From: Arthrobacter oryzae
GTDB taxonomy: Bacteria > Actinomycetota > Actinomycetes > Actinomycetales > Micrococcaceae
Direction: 5' to 3'
DNA: 64,000 nt
NCBI RefSeq assembly: GCF_030812315.1
Contig: NZ_JAUSSM010000004.1
Span: 248,001-312,000, forward strand
How positions within the stretch are numbered: position 1 is the stretch's first letter; the number at the start of each line of letters is the position of its first letter. Below are positions 51,960 to 60,203 of this stretch, one piece after another. The notes under the pieces are model-generated. The model was not told the origin of the DNA. It ran no database searches and saw only the letters and a program-made list of their open reading frames with translations. The position numbers were made by a program, and so were the translations under genes.

Positions 51960-52609
51960 CGAATCGGGTGCAACCCGCTGAGATACCAACCGCGGTCCTT
52001 GAATTCCACCAACAAAACATTTCCAGTGTCTGAAGGCGGTGTCGGCGACCTGAATTGGCTTCCCCCTGGGGCGAAGTATGAAATAGCTGCCTGCTGCACT
52101 TGGACAAGAACTTGGTATGAGCCATCCGATTCTGGAGTGAACGTCGTCGTGATTGAGGGCGTTACGAGTTTTCCGCCAGCGAGCCACCGGTCGCCTTCGT
52201 AGTTCGTTGAAAGTGATGTGGTGATATTCGAGCAGAGTTCGCATGCGGGGGATGTGACCGCCCCGAGGCCCGAAATATCCCCCGTTTCATATGCATAGTC
52301 CAGCAACTTGAACCAATAATCAGCGAAGGCCTCCAGCCCCTCCTTCGTCTCCGTCTTCGCTGCCTCAGGCAACACCGGAACCGGCACGTTCTGCGCTTTG
52401 CCCTTGGCGTCGGCCGGCTTGTAGGCGGCGGACGGCGTGGGCGTCGGGGTAACTGAAGCCGACTCCGATGCAGAAGCCGAGGCGGAAGTCGGGTCAGTGC
52501 CCGGCGGATTGCCGCCTCCATTGCATGCCGCTAGGGCCAGCGCGGAAGCAGCCATGAATGCAGCCACGGAATAGCGCAACCGAGTGAGGGACGAAGTGCG
52601 AGATGTCAT
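51956..52609 (-). CDS. DUF6318-like lipoprotein
   Basis: A 217-residue predicted lipoprotein with lipobox LAAC near residue 29, a Ser/Ala/Thr/Pro linker to about 62, and a compact domain starting YKPADAKGKAQNVPVP. The stretch EGLEAFADYWFKLLDYAYETGD and paired Cys (SPACELCSN) are typical of DUF6318 proteins of Micrococcaceae. Function unknown. ATG 52609 lies 47 bp downstream of a sequence (52656-52672) resembling that upstream of the lipoprotein gene at 2663. Coupled to the secreted protein gene that follows. Confidence 0.85.
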   Translation of the reverse strand: MTSRTSSLTRLRYSVAAFMAASALALAACNGGGNPPGTDPTSASASASESASVTPTPTPSAAYKPADAKGKAQNVPVPVLPEAAKTETKEGLEAFADYWFKLLDYAYETGDISGLGAVTSPACELCSNITTSLSTNYEGDRWLAGGKLVTPSITTTFTPESDGSYQVLVQVQQAAISYFAPGGSQFRSPTPPSDTGNVLLVEFKDRGWYLSGLHPIR

Positions 52610-52830
52610 GGGCAGCTATTCCCCCGATAGTTTTCAAGACGTCCGAGCCGCCCGCCAATAAATCCGGACGATTGTTAAAGGGTAACCGAGGTCACACTTC
52701 AAGGCTCAAAGTTATCCACAGCCAATGCCTCCGGTTCTACCACTCAGCACGCACGATAGGAAGACACAAATGGCTCGGGCGGGAGCTCAGAAGCCGGACG
52801 ACGCACATTCGGAAACGGCAACACAATCGG

Positions 52831-53985
52831 CTAAAGCGCTGCGCCGGATTTGCCGATTAATGCGGAACTGATCAATCGCTCCATGCCCGGGATTCCTTCC
52901 AGCCGGATCATGGTGCGGCGCATCAAAGCGGCGTACCGTGTGGCGGGCACGAACCATTGTGCTGCAGAAACACCCGCCTCCTGGCTCGCCGAGACCGAGG
53001 GCCTGATGCGTGTTTCGAATGTATCGAGCGCCTGCCGGAGGTCTGCCCCTGTCATCAGTTCGTCTGCCAACACAAAAGCCGCCGCCATTCCCAAAGACGC
53101 TCCCTGACCGGCGAGCAGGGACACCGCGGCGGCGGCGTCGCCCAGTAGAACCACACGGTTGGTGTGCCAGCGTTCCATCCTGATCTGCGCGACCTGGTCA
53201 TAGTAGAAATCCTTCGGGCACTGGCGGAGGGCCGCCGGACAGATCCAGCCGAGGTTTCGGTATCTGGAGCGGAGCATGGCCTGTTGGTCCTCAGGAAGGG
53301 CCGCGTCATCCGAACGGTGCACGGCCATCGCCGTGATCCGTCCGTCGCGTAACCGGTAGAAGAACATAGCCTCGTTGCGGGTATCGGTGACGGCAAACCT
53401 GTCACCTATCTGGGCGGCGACGTCCCAGTCCCTGAATGAATAGGCGCCCACTTGGAAGCCTAGGTAGTGGAAGAACTCTTCCTCCGGCCCGAAGACAAGC
53501 TCTCTGACCACTGAGTGGATGCCGTCCGCGCCGATGAGCAAATCCGCCTCCAACACGGCATTGTCGTCAAGGGTGGCAGTCACGGAGGCGCGGCCCTGTC
53601 CGACGGCAACAACAGTGCGGCCATAGCGCAGATCCACCCTGTGCGGCAAGGCTTCGCGGATGGCTAATTCCAGGTCAGGACGCAGGATACTGACGAACTC
53701 ACCCTTTGCGATGCGACTCAATTTGGCCAAGGACAGGGTGGCCCGTGCATTACCCCGGCTGTCGACATATTCCAGCCGCTCTACCCGGTAGCCCAGCTCC
53801 CGAATCCGGTGGACGATGCCCAAGGCGTTTGCAGCCTGCCAGCCCGGACCAAAGAAATCGATCATGTAACCCTGCGGCCGCGGCCCATCAGCCTGTTCCA
53901 CCACCACCACGTCCCACCCGGCACGGTCCAGGAACGCCGCAGCGGACAGCCCGCTGATCCCCGCCCCACAAATGATCGCCTTCAT
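52831..53985 (-). CDS. FAD-dependent monooxygenase (PHBH-type)
   Basis: A 384-residue class A flavoprotein hydroxylase. GAGISGLSAA (residues 6-15) binds the FAD ADP moiety, GADGIHSVVRE is the DG motif and LGDAAAAVSLLAGQGASLGMA is the GD motif near the C-terminal third. GGGAGGGTGTTCCC precedes ATG 53985; the frame further upstream has no support. Members hydroxylate aromatic or polyketide-like compounds (TetX-like tailoring); the substrate here is unknown. Single gene. Confidence 0.9.
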   Translation of the reverse strand: MKAIICGAGISGLSAAAFLDRAGWDVVVVEQADGPRPQGYMIDFFGPGWQAANALGIVHRIRELGYRVERLEYVDSRGNARATLSLAKLSRIAKGEFVSILRPDLELAIREALPHRVDLRYGRTVVAVGQGRASVTATLDDNAVLEADLLIGADGIHSVVRELVFGPEEEFFHYLGFQVGAYSFRDWDVAAQIGDRFAVTDTRNEAMFFYRLRDGRITAMAVHRSDDAALPEDQQAMLRSRYRNLGWICPAALRQCPKDFYYDQVAQIRMERWHTNRVVLLGDAAAAVSLLAGQGASLGMAAAFVLADELMTGADLRQALDTFETRIRPSVSASQEAGVSAAQWFVPATRYAALMRRTMIRLEGIPGMERLISSALIGKSGAAL

Positions 53986-54190
53986 GGGAACACCCTCCCG
54001 GTTCAGCCGGACTCGTCGGGTGAGTTGAATCTTCGTAACCGGCAATACCAACGCTACGCCCGACGTCGGACGTTCGCCGCCGCGGCGGCGCGCCCCGCTG
54101 CGGCGAACGCGACGCCAGGGAGGACCGCTGTGCCCAGAATGCGTCCATAGGACACTGGCCATCGGGCGCTGCCGGCGGAACAATGAGCCC

Positions 54191-54625
54191 ATGATGTTCA
54201 CACACGCAGACGGCAACCCCATTTTGAATCTGGACGATGACCAGTCGTGGATGCTTCTCGAGGGCACAAAACACGGCCGGCTGGTCGTAACCGTGGCCGG
54301 CGAACCGGACATTTTCCCGGTCAACTACGCAGTGGGCGGCCGGAAGCTCTACCTCCGGACGGCCCCCGGGAACAAGCTTGCGGAACTGACGATCAACTCG
54401 AACGTCCTCTTTGAGGCGGACGGCATCATGTCCGACGAGGCATGGTCCGTGGTGCTTCGCGGAACAGCCCGTGTCCTGGATCAATCCGCGGACATCGCAG
54501 CGGCAGACGCCCTGGGTTTGAAGTCATGGGTGCCGACGTTGAAGGACTTCTACGTTGAGATCGAGCCTGTCTCAGTCAGCGGCCGCCATTTCCAGTTCGG
54601 CGAGCAGCCGGAGCGTGACGTCTAG
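54191..54625 (+). CDS. pyridoxamine-5'-phosphate-oxidase-like flavin-binding protein
   Basis: A 144-residue split-barrel protein of the PPOX/FMN-binding superfamily. The pattern HGRLVVTVAGEPDIFPVNYAV, then LYLRTAPGNKL and SNVLFEADG, is characteristic of small actinobacterial members that bind FMN or F420. ATG 54191 has a second ATG immediately after. Substrate unknown. It lies between the FAD hydroxylase (divergent) and vsr (same direction, 49-bp gap). Confidence 0.87.
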   Translation: MMFTHADGNPILNLDDDQSWMLLEGTKHGRLVVTVAGEPDIFPVNYAVGGRKLYLRTAPGNKLAELTINSNVLFEADGIMSDEAWSVVLRGTARVLDQSADIAAADALGLKSWVPTLKDFYVEIEPVSVSGRHFQFGEQPERDV

Positions 54626-54674
54626 GCATTCCAGCCCCCAGGCCCCTCGAATGTGGGCCGCCTAGACTTGAACT

Positions 54675-55094
54675 ATGGTTGACCGGCTGACTCCAGAACA
54701 GCGCAGCTGGAACATGTCCAGGATCCGGGGCAAGAACACCAAACCGGAATTGCTGGTTCGGAGCCTGTTGCACGCGAAAGGCTACCGCTACCGGCTGCAT
54801 GGCAGCGCGAAGGGCGGGAAACTCCCTGGCAACCCTGATTTGGTGTTCTCCGGACGGCATAAGGTCATCTTCGTCAACGGCTGTTTTTGGCATTTCCACG
54901 ACTGCAGGGCGGGGCAGCACTCCCCCACTGCGAACGCAGAATTCTGGGAAAGCAAACGAACGCGCACAAGGAGTCGCGACGCCGAACAGCGACGGCTGCT
55001 TGAGGCCTCCGGTTGGCAGGTACTCACCGTCTGGGAATGCGAACTGAAGGACATTTCCGCTTTGGAAATGCAGCTGGAGCAGTTCCTCGCTTGA
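54675..55094 (+). CDS. vsr: very-short-patch repair (Vsr) endonuclease
   Basis: A 139-residue mismatch endonuclease that nicks T:G mismatches arising from 5-methylcytosine deamination. Family motifs are present in order: MSRIRGKNTKPEL, the catalytic Asp in LPGNPDLVF, GCFWHFHDC with metal/zinc ligands, FWESK and VWECEL. TAGACT ends 6 nt before ATG 54675, which fits a leaderless mRNA. No cytosine-C5 methyltransferase is in the window, though an McrBC system that attacks methylated DNA is encoded 5 kb away. Confidence 0.92.
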   Translation: MVDRLTPEQRSWNMSRIRGKNTKPELLVRSLLHAKGYRYRLHGSAKGGKLPGNPDLVFSGRHKVIFVNGCFWHFHDCRAGQHSPTANAEFWESKRTRTRSRDAEQRRLLEASGWQVLTVWECELKDISALEMQLEQFLA

Positions 55095-55101
55095 GCGACC
55101 A

Positions 55102-55961
55102 CTAGGACGCCCGGCGAGCCGCTAACGCAGTATTGAACGCGGCCGCCGAGGCGTCGGTGCTGTTGATGCGCCAGTCCGTTTCCTTCTGAAGAGGAACCAG
55201 ACGAAGCCCTGGACATCGGGCTGGGCTGCGAGATAGGTGACCAGCTCGGTGTTCCAGGCCGCTTTGGAGCCGCCTGCCTCACTCGATGCCGTCTCCGCAA
55301 TAAGGATGGGAGCACCGGGTGCCAGTGTCCGCAGCTGTGCAATCCCCGGAGCGAAGAGGTCCTGCGGGGAAATCCAGCCGCTCCACGACGCCGAGGTTCC
55401 CCAGTTGTATCCGTCGAGGGCCACGATGTCCACGTAGCCGGCGCCCGGGAACAGCCTGATGGGCGGTGCCTGGAGGAAGTCCTTGTAGAAGAGCACGCTG
55501 GAGGGCCTCTCCCCTGCCAGCTGTGACACTTCATCCAGTTCAGTGCCGGCCAGCGGCCCGCCGGCGGTGGCCACTCCAAAGCGCAGGGCCGCCGTGCTGA
55601 CCGGCGGGATGGTGGGACCAGGAGCAGCAACCTTGAACACGGACGAGGCCTTGACGGAGGAGGTTTTGGCCGTGATGGTCAGTGACCCTGTGGCTGTGGC
55701 GGGGATCGTGATGGTAGTGCTGAAGGCACCGGAGGACGCCGTCTTAAAGGCAAAGGTGGAGGACCCGGCTATGCCGGTGCCCGTAGTGGAAACCTTGAAA
55801 CCTGTTCCGCTGACTGTCGCCGCGGACCCTGCCGGTCCTGTACTCGGATTGAGTGAAATCTGGGCTGTCGCCGGCGCTGCCTGCACTGGCTGGATGGCCG
55901 CCAAGGTCAATCCCAGCCCCACAAAAATGCCAGTAACAAGTGTCTTCACGGTCCTGAACAA
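55102..55961 (-). pseudogene. decayed GH26-type glycosidase gene (internal deletion plus frameshift)
   Basis: The frame encodes a signal peptide (VKTLVTGIFVGLGLTLAA, PVQAAPA), an Ig/IPT-like domain and fragments of a GH26 beta-glycanase. The first barrel piece (LRFGVATAGGPLAGTELDE to FYKDFLQAPP) joins directly to the last third (LFPGAGYVDIVALDGYNWG, ILIAETASSEAGG with the nucleophile Glu), so the middle region holding the HEMN-type acid/base Glu is absent. After GFVWFLF the frame shifts: the expected ending QKETDWRINS...ALAARRAS is in the next frame and stops at 55102, while the shifted frame stops at 55122. A single-base loss near 55190 explains it. No functional glycosidase is expected. Confidence 0.78.
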
Positions 55962-56186
55962 GGTGATCCCCGCACTCGGCTGGTGGCATCGACGGCCACA
56001 GGTCAGTTCGGTGCCGGCAAGCACGTGTCCCGATCCCAAAGCGCAAGCGGGCCAGTCCGATCAAGATTGGCGCAAATTTTTCTGGAAATCGCATTCCGCA
56101 GCCGCGGGAGCCCTACTGTAAAAGAGGCAAGGTTTATGTCCGCACCCGCTATCCCAGCTGTGCGAGGCAAAGGGAAGGGGTGTCCA

Positions 56187-56588
56187 ATGGACGGACAGGA
56201 TGGCGCCAGCCAACCGTACGTTGACCCCGCTGTGCTGCAAACACTTCGCTGCGAACTTGAGCCGGACCCGGACTACTGCATCGTGTTCGTCAACAGCTAC
56301 ATCCAGCAATTGCCCCGACGCCTGGACCGGCTCCGGCACGCCGTGGAAGCCATGGATCTGGACGCGGCCATGGACGCCGTGCTGAGCGTCAAAACGTCCA
56401 GCCGAATGGTTGGCGCGGCGTATCTGGGGATGCTCGCTGACGAACTCGAGACCATCCTCAGGCATTTGGAGACCCACCCGGGGAATCCCCGCGAACAACC
56501 TGCCCTGCTCCAGATGGCCCTGCTGGAGAGCATGGATGCCTGCACAGGCCAAACGGTGGCCGGGCTCTCCGCCGCCGTAGCGGCCTGA
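56187..56588 (+). CDS. HPt-domain-like protein lacking the phospho-histidine
   Basis: A 133-residue all-helical protein resembling histidine phosphotransfer domains: VLQTLRCELEPDPDYCIVFVNSYIQQLPRRL, then LSVKTSSRMVGAAYLGMLADELE. In a true HPt the pattern is H-x-x-K-x-S-S; here Leu (LSVKTSS) replaces the phosphoacceptor His. It may act as a docking inhibitor of response regulators or a ligand sensor. AAGGGG 6 nt before ATG 56187 decides the start; ATG 56136 (AAGG) is a second option. It converges on a response-regulator gene. Confidence 0.8.
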   Translation: MDGQDGASQPYVDPAVLQTLRCELEPDPDYCIVFVNSYIQQLPRRLDRLRHAVEAMDLDAAMDAVLSVKTSSRMVGAAYLGMLADELETILRHLETHPGNPREQPALLQMALLESMDACTGQTVAGLSAAVAA

Positions 56589-56642
56589 ACCCGGCTTCCT
56601 GAAGGCTGCCCGGACCGTAGCCCCAGGTCCAAACCTCCGTGG

Positions 56643-57398
56643 TCAGCGTTCAGCCGGGGCCAACCTGTAGCCAACACCGCGGACAGTCTGGAGCCAGCGC
56701 GGGTTCTGCGGGCTGTCGCCCAGCTTCTTGCGGAGGTTTCCCATGTGCACTTCGACGGACCGCTCGTCTGCCTCGGAGATGTAGCCACCGACGTCGTACG
56801 GCTCGTCCCGCAGCCGCCTCACCAGTTCCGACTTGGTGCGCACCATCCGGCCTGCCTCAAGTAGGGCATGCAGCAGGTCGAATTCAGTGCGCGTCAGGTG
56901 CAGTTCGCGCCCGTCCACACTCACGGTCCGCGCCTCGTAGCTGAATTCAAGGCCGTTGTGCGTGAGCGTCCGGCCGGTGCCGCCCGCTGCGGCAGGTGCC
57001 GTTTCGGCGGCGGCGGAGTCCGACGTCGAACGCGGACGCCGCATCATGGCGGCGACGCGTGCGCGCAGTTCCCGGGGACGGAAGGGCTTTGTCAGGTAAT
57101 CGTCCGCTCCTGATTCCAGGCCGATGAGCGTATCCAGTTCCTCGGCGCGCGCCGTCAGCATGACGATGTAGGCGTCGGAAAACTCCCGGATCTGGCGTGC
57201 GACTTCGAAGCCGTCGATGTCCGGGAGCCCCAGGTCCAGGGTGATGACTGCGGGCTTGAGCTCCTTGGCCGCCACGACACCGGCCGCCCCGCTGCTTGCC
57301 ACCTGGACATCGAACCCGGCCTGGACCAGCACTACCCGCACCAGTTCACGGATGTCGTGATCATCCTCGATTACCAGACCCACACGTGATTCACTCAT
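56643..57398 (-). CDS. OmpR/PhoB-type response regulator
   Basis: A 251-residue two-component regulator. The receiver domain (1-118) has acidic EDD at 11-13, phosphoacceptor Asp55 (VITLDLGLPD), the Thr switch in MLTAR and Lys in TKPF. An Ala/Pro/Ser linker (about 120-140) leads to a winged-helix effector (ELHLTRTEFDLLHALLEAG, VEVHMGNLRKKLGD, VRGVGYRL). It is divergent from the histidine kinase gene at 57500, so the two are probably a pair sharing a promoter region of about 100 bp. Confidence 0.94.
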   Translation of the reverse strand: MSESRVGLVIEDDHDIRELVRVVLVQAGFDVQVASSGAAGVVAAKELKPAVITLDLGLPDIDGFEVARQIREFSDAYIVMLTARAEELDTLIGLESGADDYLTKPFRPRELRARVAAMMRRPRSTSDSAAAETAPAAAGGTGRTLTHNGLEFSYEARTVSVDGRELHLTRTEFDLLHALLEAGRMVRTKSELVRRLRDEPYDVGGYISEADERSVEVHMGNLRKKLGDSPQNPRWLQTVRGVGYRLAPAER

Positions 57399-57499
57399 CG
57401 CAGCCCCCTCAGTCCGCTCGATACCGTCAGAAGTATAGCGGTCGACAGATATCGTGGTGGTATGCGTCTTGTAAACGGCACGTCTTTGTTCACCCGGCC

Positions 57500-59167
57500 A
57501 TGAGCGGCAACCTCACCTGGGACATCGCTTCAGGCCGGATAATGTTCTTTCGCCGGCCGTTCCACGAGTACTCGCTGCGGGGGCGTGTAGTGCTGAGTCA
57601 AATGCCGTTGTCCATCACGGCAGGGCTCACCGCCGTCCTGATGCTGTTGTTTTTTCCCGGCACCCTGACCAATGCCCTCTTCATCGCGTTCCTGGTGACC
57701 CAGGTCCTCATACTGGCGCTGTGCTACCTAACGCCGTGGGACCGGCTGCCGTACCCCAGCTTCCTGGTGATCCCGTTCCTTGATTTCGTTTCGATCGCAC
57801 TGGGGCGGGAGGGTGGACAGGAAAGCCTCACGGGCATCAGTCTCCTGGCAGTCTTTCCCGTTATCTGGCTGTGCGCTTCGGGGATATTTCCGCGCACCGC
57901 CCTGCTGCTGTCATTCCTCGCTCCCCTGGGCATCATCTGGTTGCCACTGTTTGTCCGCGGCGACGTCACGGGGCAGGATCTGGCGAAGTCCCTGCTACTG
58001 CCGGTCATGATGCTGGGCATCGGAGTGTCCGTCAGCGTGTTGACGCTCAGCATGGTCCGCCAGCAGCGCGACTTGGAGGAGAAGGATGCGCAGCTGCGCA
58101 TCGCGCTCAAGGACAGCAAACGGCAGGAAGGGCTGCTCAATTCGGTACTGGAAACGGTGCACCTGGGCGTCCTGGCAGTGGACGCGGACGGGCACGACAT
58201 CCTCATGAACCGGAAACAGCGGCAGCACCACCGGCTCGCCACGCCGCCGGGAAACAACGACCCGAACGAGTCCCAGCTCCTGGTGTTCCAGCCGGACCGG
58301 ACCACCAAGGTGCCGGTGGAACAGCGCCCTGTCCGCCGCGCGGTGATGGGCGAAAATTTCACGGACAACCTGGTGTGGCTTGGCAGCGGCAGTGACCAGC
58401 GCGCCATAACCACCAGCGCCCGCGCCATGCGGGACCACGACGGCGCCTTCGCCGGCTCCGTCATCGTGTTCAGCGACGTCACCGACCTGGTGAACGCACT
58501 GGCGGCCAAAGACGACTTTGTGGCCAACGTGTCCCACGAGTTCCGGACCCCGCTGACCTCCATCCTGGGTTATGTGGAGCTGCTGCTGGACGACGGAGAC
58601 GTACTGCCGGATTCCCACCGTGAACCGCTGAACATCATCCGCCGGAACTCCGAGCGCCTGCTGGGGCTTGTCTCGGACCTGCTCGCCAGCCGCAAAGGGC
58701 AGCTCATCGTCAGCCCGCAGGCCGTCAACGTGGCCGACCTTGTGCGGGCCAGCGTCAGCGCCGCACTCCCCCGCGCAGCGGCAGCCAACGTGCGGCTCCG
58801 CGCGGAAGCCCCCGAGCGGCTGGACGCCCATGTGGATTCCGCGCGCGTGTCACAGGTACTGGACAACCTGGTCTCAAACGCCATCAAGTACTCGCCCAAC
58901 GGCGGCGACGTCGTGGTGTCCCTGGCGTCGGAAGGATCAGAGCTGGTGTGTCATGTCAGCGACACCGGCATGGGCATGAGCGAACAGGACCAGGCCGACG
59001 TGTTTAAGAAGTTCTTCCGGACCGGCAACGTGCGGAACACGGCCATCCCGGGAGTGGGGCTTGGACTGTCCATCAGCAAGGCCATCGTTGAAGCACACGG
59101 CGGAAGCATCCAGCTGCGGAGCGCGCTGGGAGAAGGCACCACCTTCACAGTCAAGGTGCCGGTCTAG
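57500..59167 (+). CDS. membrane sensor histidine kinase
   Basis: A 555-residue sensor. About six hydrophobic segments fill the first 185 residues; a coiled-coil (QQRDLEEKDAQLRIALKDSKRQ) and a PAS-like domain (about 210-325) follow. The dimerisation box NVSHEFRTPLTSILGY carries the phosphorylated His. N box LVSNAIKYSPNGG, G1 DTGMGM and G2 GVGLGLSISKAIVEAHGG are intact. I use ATG 57500 (MSGNLTWD); ATG 57542 is possible, and neither has a clear ribosome-binding site. It is the likely partner of the divergent response regulator. The signal is unknown. Confidence 0.92.
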   Translation: MSGNLTWDIASGRIMFFRRPFHEYSLRGRVVLSQMPLSITAGLTAVLMLLFFPGTLTNALFIAFLVTQVLILALCYLTPWDRLPYPSFLVIPFLDFVSIALGREGGQESLTGISLLAVFPVIWLCASGIFPRTALLLSFLAPLGIIWLPLFVRGDVTGQDLAKSLLLPVMMLGIGVSVSVLTLSMVRQQRDLEEKDAQLRIALKDSKRQEGLLNSVLETVHLGVLAVDADGHDILMNRKQRQHHRLATPPGNNDPNESQLLVFQPDRTTKVPVEQRPVRRAVMGENFTDNLVWLGSGSDQRAITTSARAMRDHDGAFAGSVIVFSDVTDLVNALAAKDDFVANVSHEFRTPLTSILGYVELLLDDGDVLPDSHREPLNIIRRNSERLLGLVSDLLASRKGQLIVSPQAVNVADLVRASVSAALPRAAAANVRLRAEAPERLDAHVDSARVSQVLDNLVSNAIKYSPNGGDVVVSLASEGSELVCHVSDTGMGMSEQDQADVFKKFFRTGNVRNTAIPGVGLGLSISKAIVEAHGGSIQLRSALGEGTTFTVKVPV

Positions 59168-59790
59168 GGACGTGGCCGGTAATCCTCGATGAGCATCCGG
59201 GCCATACGCTGCGCACGCTTGGAGGCGTCCAGGTCACCCTCCGTGGCGGAAATAATGGACCCCTTCATCAGGATGTGCCATGAGCGGGAGAAGTCCTCGG
59301 CGTCCCGGAGCCCCGCCTCCTCCGCGAGCTGCTGGACGTGGCCGCGGATCTTGGCGAGGTAGTCAATGCTCGCACGTCCCAGCGGATGATTGGCACCCAT
59401 TTCCAGCAGGATGTTGATGAAGGAGCAAGCCTCAAAATCGTCGCGGCGGAACCAGTCCCCGAAGACGTCGAAGATCGCCAGCAGCTGCTCAGTGGGTGTG
59501 CCAGCCCGGCCCCGCGCATCGGCAACGATCAGGTCCACGGTCCACACCCGGTCGCGTTGCTCCAGGAAGGCGAGTACCAGTTCATCCTTGGATGCAAAGT
59601 GACGGTAGAACGTTGCCTTCGCCACGCCGGCACTGCTGATCAGCTCATTCACTCCCACATCGCGAATGCCACGGCGCGCGAAAAGCTGGTACGCCGTATC
59701 AACAATCCTCTGCCTCGCGGCGGCAGGACTCATCGCAACCTCGCCTTGCGGCGCAGGCTGCATTGCTACTGAGTCTGGCGTGGGGGTCAT
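59164..59790 (-). CDS. TetR-family transcriptional repressor
   Basis: A 208-residue regulator. The helix-turn-helix lies at about 25-70 (RQRIVDTAYQLFARRGI, GVNELISSAGVAKATFYRHFASKDEL) and the ligand domain follows, with DDFEACSFINILLEMG. A palindrome (59814-59833) starts 23 bp upstream of its ATG and also overlaps the promoter of the divergent small gene, so it likely controls both. TAGACT about 8 nt before its ATG suggests a very short leader. Its 3' end overlaps the kinase gene by 4 bp. Confidence 0.93.
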   Translation of the reverse strand: MTPTPDSVAMQPAPQGEVAMSPAAARQRIVDTAYQLFARRGIRDVGVNELISSAGVAKATFYRHFASKDELVLAFLEQRDRVWTVDLIVADARGRAGTPTEQLLAIFDVFGDWFRRDDFEACSFINILLEMGANHPLGRASIDYLAKIRGHVQQLAEEAGLRDAEDFSRSWHILMKGSIISATEGDLDASKRAQRMARMLIEDYRPRP

Positions 59791-59813
59791 TACAATTAGT
59801 CTAACGCAAAGGG

Positions 59814-59833
59814 CAGACAGACTTGTCTGTCTG
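59814..59833. promoter_or_regulatory. TetR-type operator palindrome
   Basis: CAGACAGAC, a TT centre, and the exact inverted copy GTCTGTCTG. This 9+2+9 perfect palindrome lies between the divergent TetR gene (ATG 59790) and the 97-residue gene (ATG 59910) and overlaps the -35 box of the latter's promoter. Confidence 0.8.
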
Positions 59834-59851
59834 AGATAGGATTCCTATATT
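59823..59851 (+). promoter_or_regulatory. predicted sigma-70 promoter of the 59910 gene
   Basis: TTGTCT (59823-59828), a 17-bp spacer and TATATT (59846-59851), five of six matches to TATAAT. Start of transcription near 59858, leaving a leader of about 50 nt with an AGGAGG ribosome-binding site. A TetR-like palindrome covers the -35 box, so repression by occlusion is expected. Confidence 0.7.
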
Positions 59852-59909
59852 CCGGTCGGTCGAATTCCCAGGCGTTTGAGCCAGAGCGCTTGTGCCACAG
59901 GAGGGTGAG

Positions 59910-60203
59910 ATGCCGAAGAGAATGTTGTCAGCCGTTGGGTCCCATCAGGGCGATTCGTGGCAGGCGCGGTCCGGGATCCATGCGGTTGGGGGGCCCGTCC
60001 GCGGGCGTGTGAAGCTTGAGCCGATTCGTCACCAATCATGGGAAATCATCAACGCTATCCTGACGGACACCGATCCGGAGGGATCTGAGATCCGCAATCA
60101 GTTGCGCCGTTGCCTCAACAAGAGCGAAGGCAACCCTGAGAGGGCATTGCTCATGCACCTCATGTCAATGCCGGGCCGCTCCGAGCCCGCGATCCTTGAT
60201 TAA
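59910..60203 (+). CDS. small unknown protein under TetR-type control
   Basis: A 97-residue soluble, basic product starting MPKRMLSAVG at ATG 59910, with AGGAGGGTGAG immediately before it. Residues 38-85 (HQSWEIINAILTDTDPEG, RNQLRRCLNKSEGNPERALL) are predicted helical; there is no membrane segment, signal or Cys pair. I do not recognise it. The promoter with an overlapping palindrome and the strong ribosome-binding site argue that it is a real, inducible gene. Its 3' end overlaps the end of the McrC gene by 44 bp (convergent). Confidence 0.75.
   Translation: MPKRMLSAVGSHQGDSWQARSGIHAVGGPVRGRVKLEPIRHQSWEIINAILTDTDPEGSEIRNQLRRCLNKSEGNPERALLMHLMSMPGRSEPAILD

Noticed and set aside
52712..52720. 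A perfect DnaA box (TTATCCACA), with a second on the opposite strand at 7246-7254.
   Set aside because: Single isolated boxes, one of them inside a coding region, with no AT-rich unwinding region or dnaA/dnaN genes, so not an origin.
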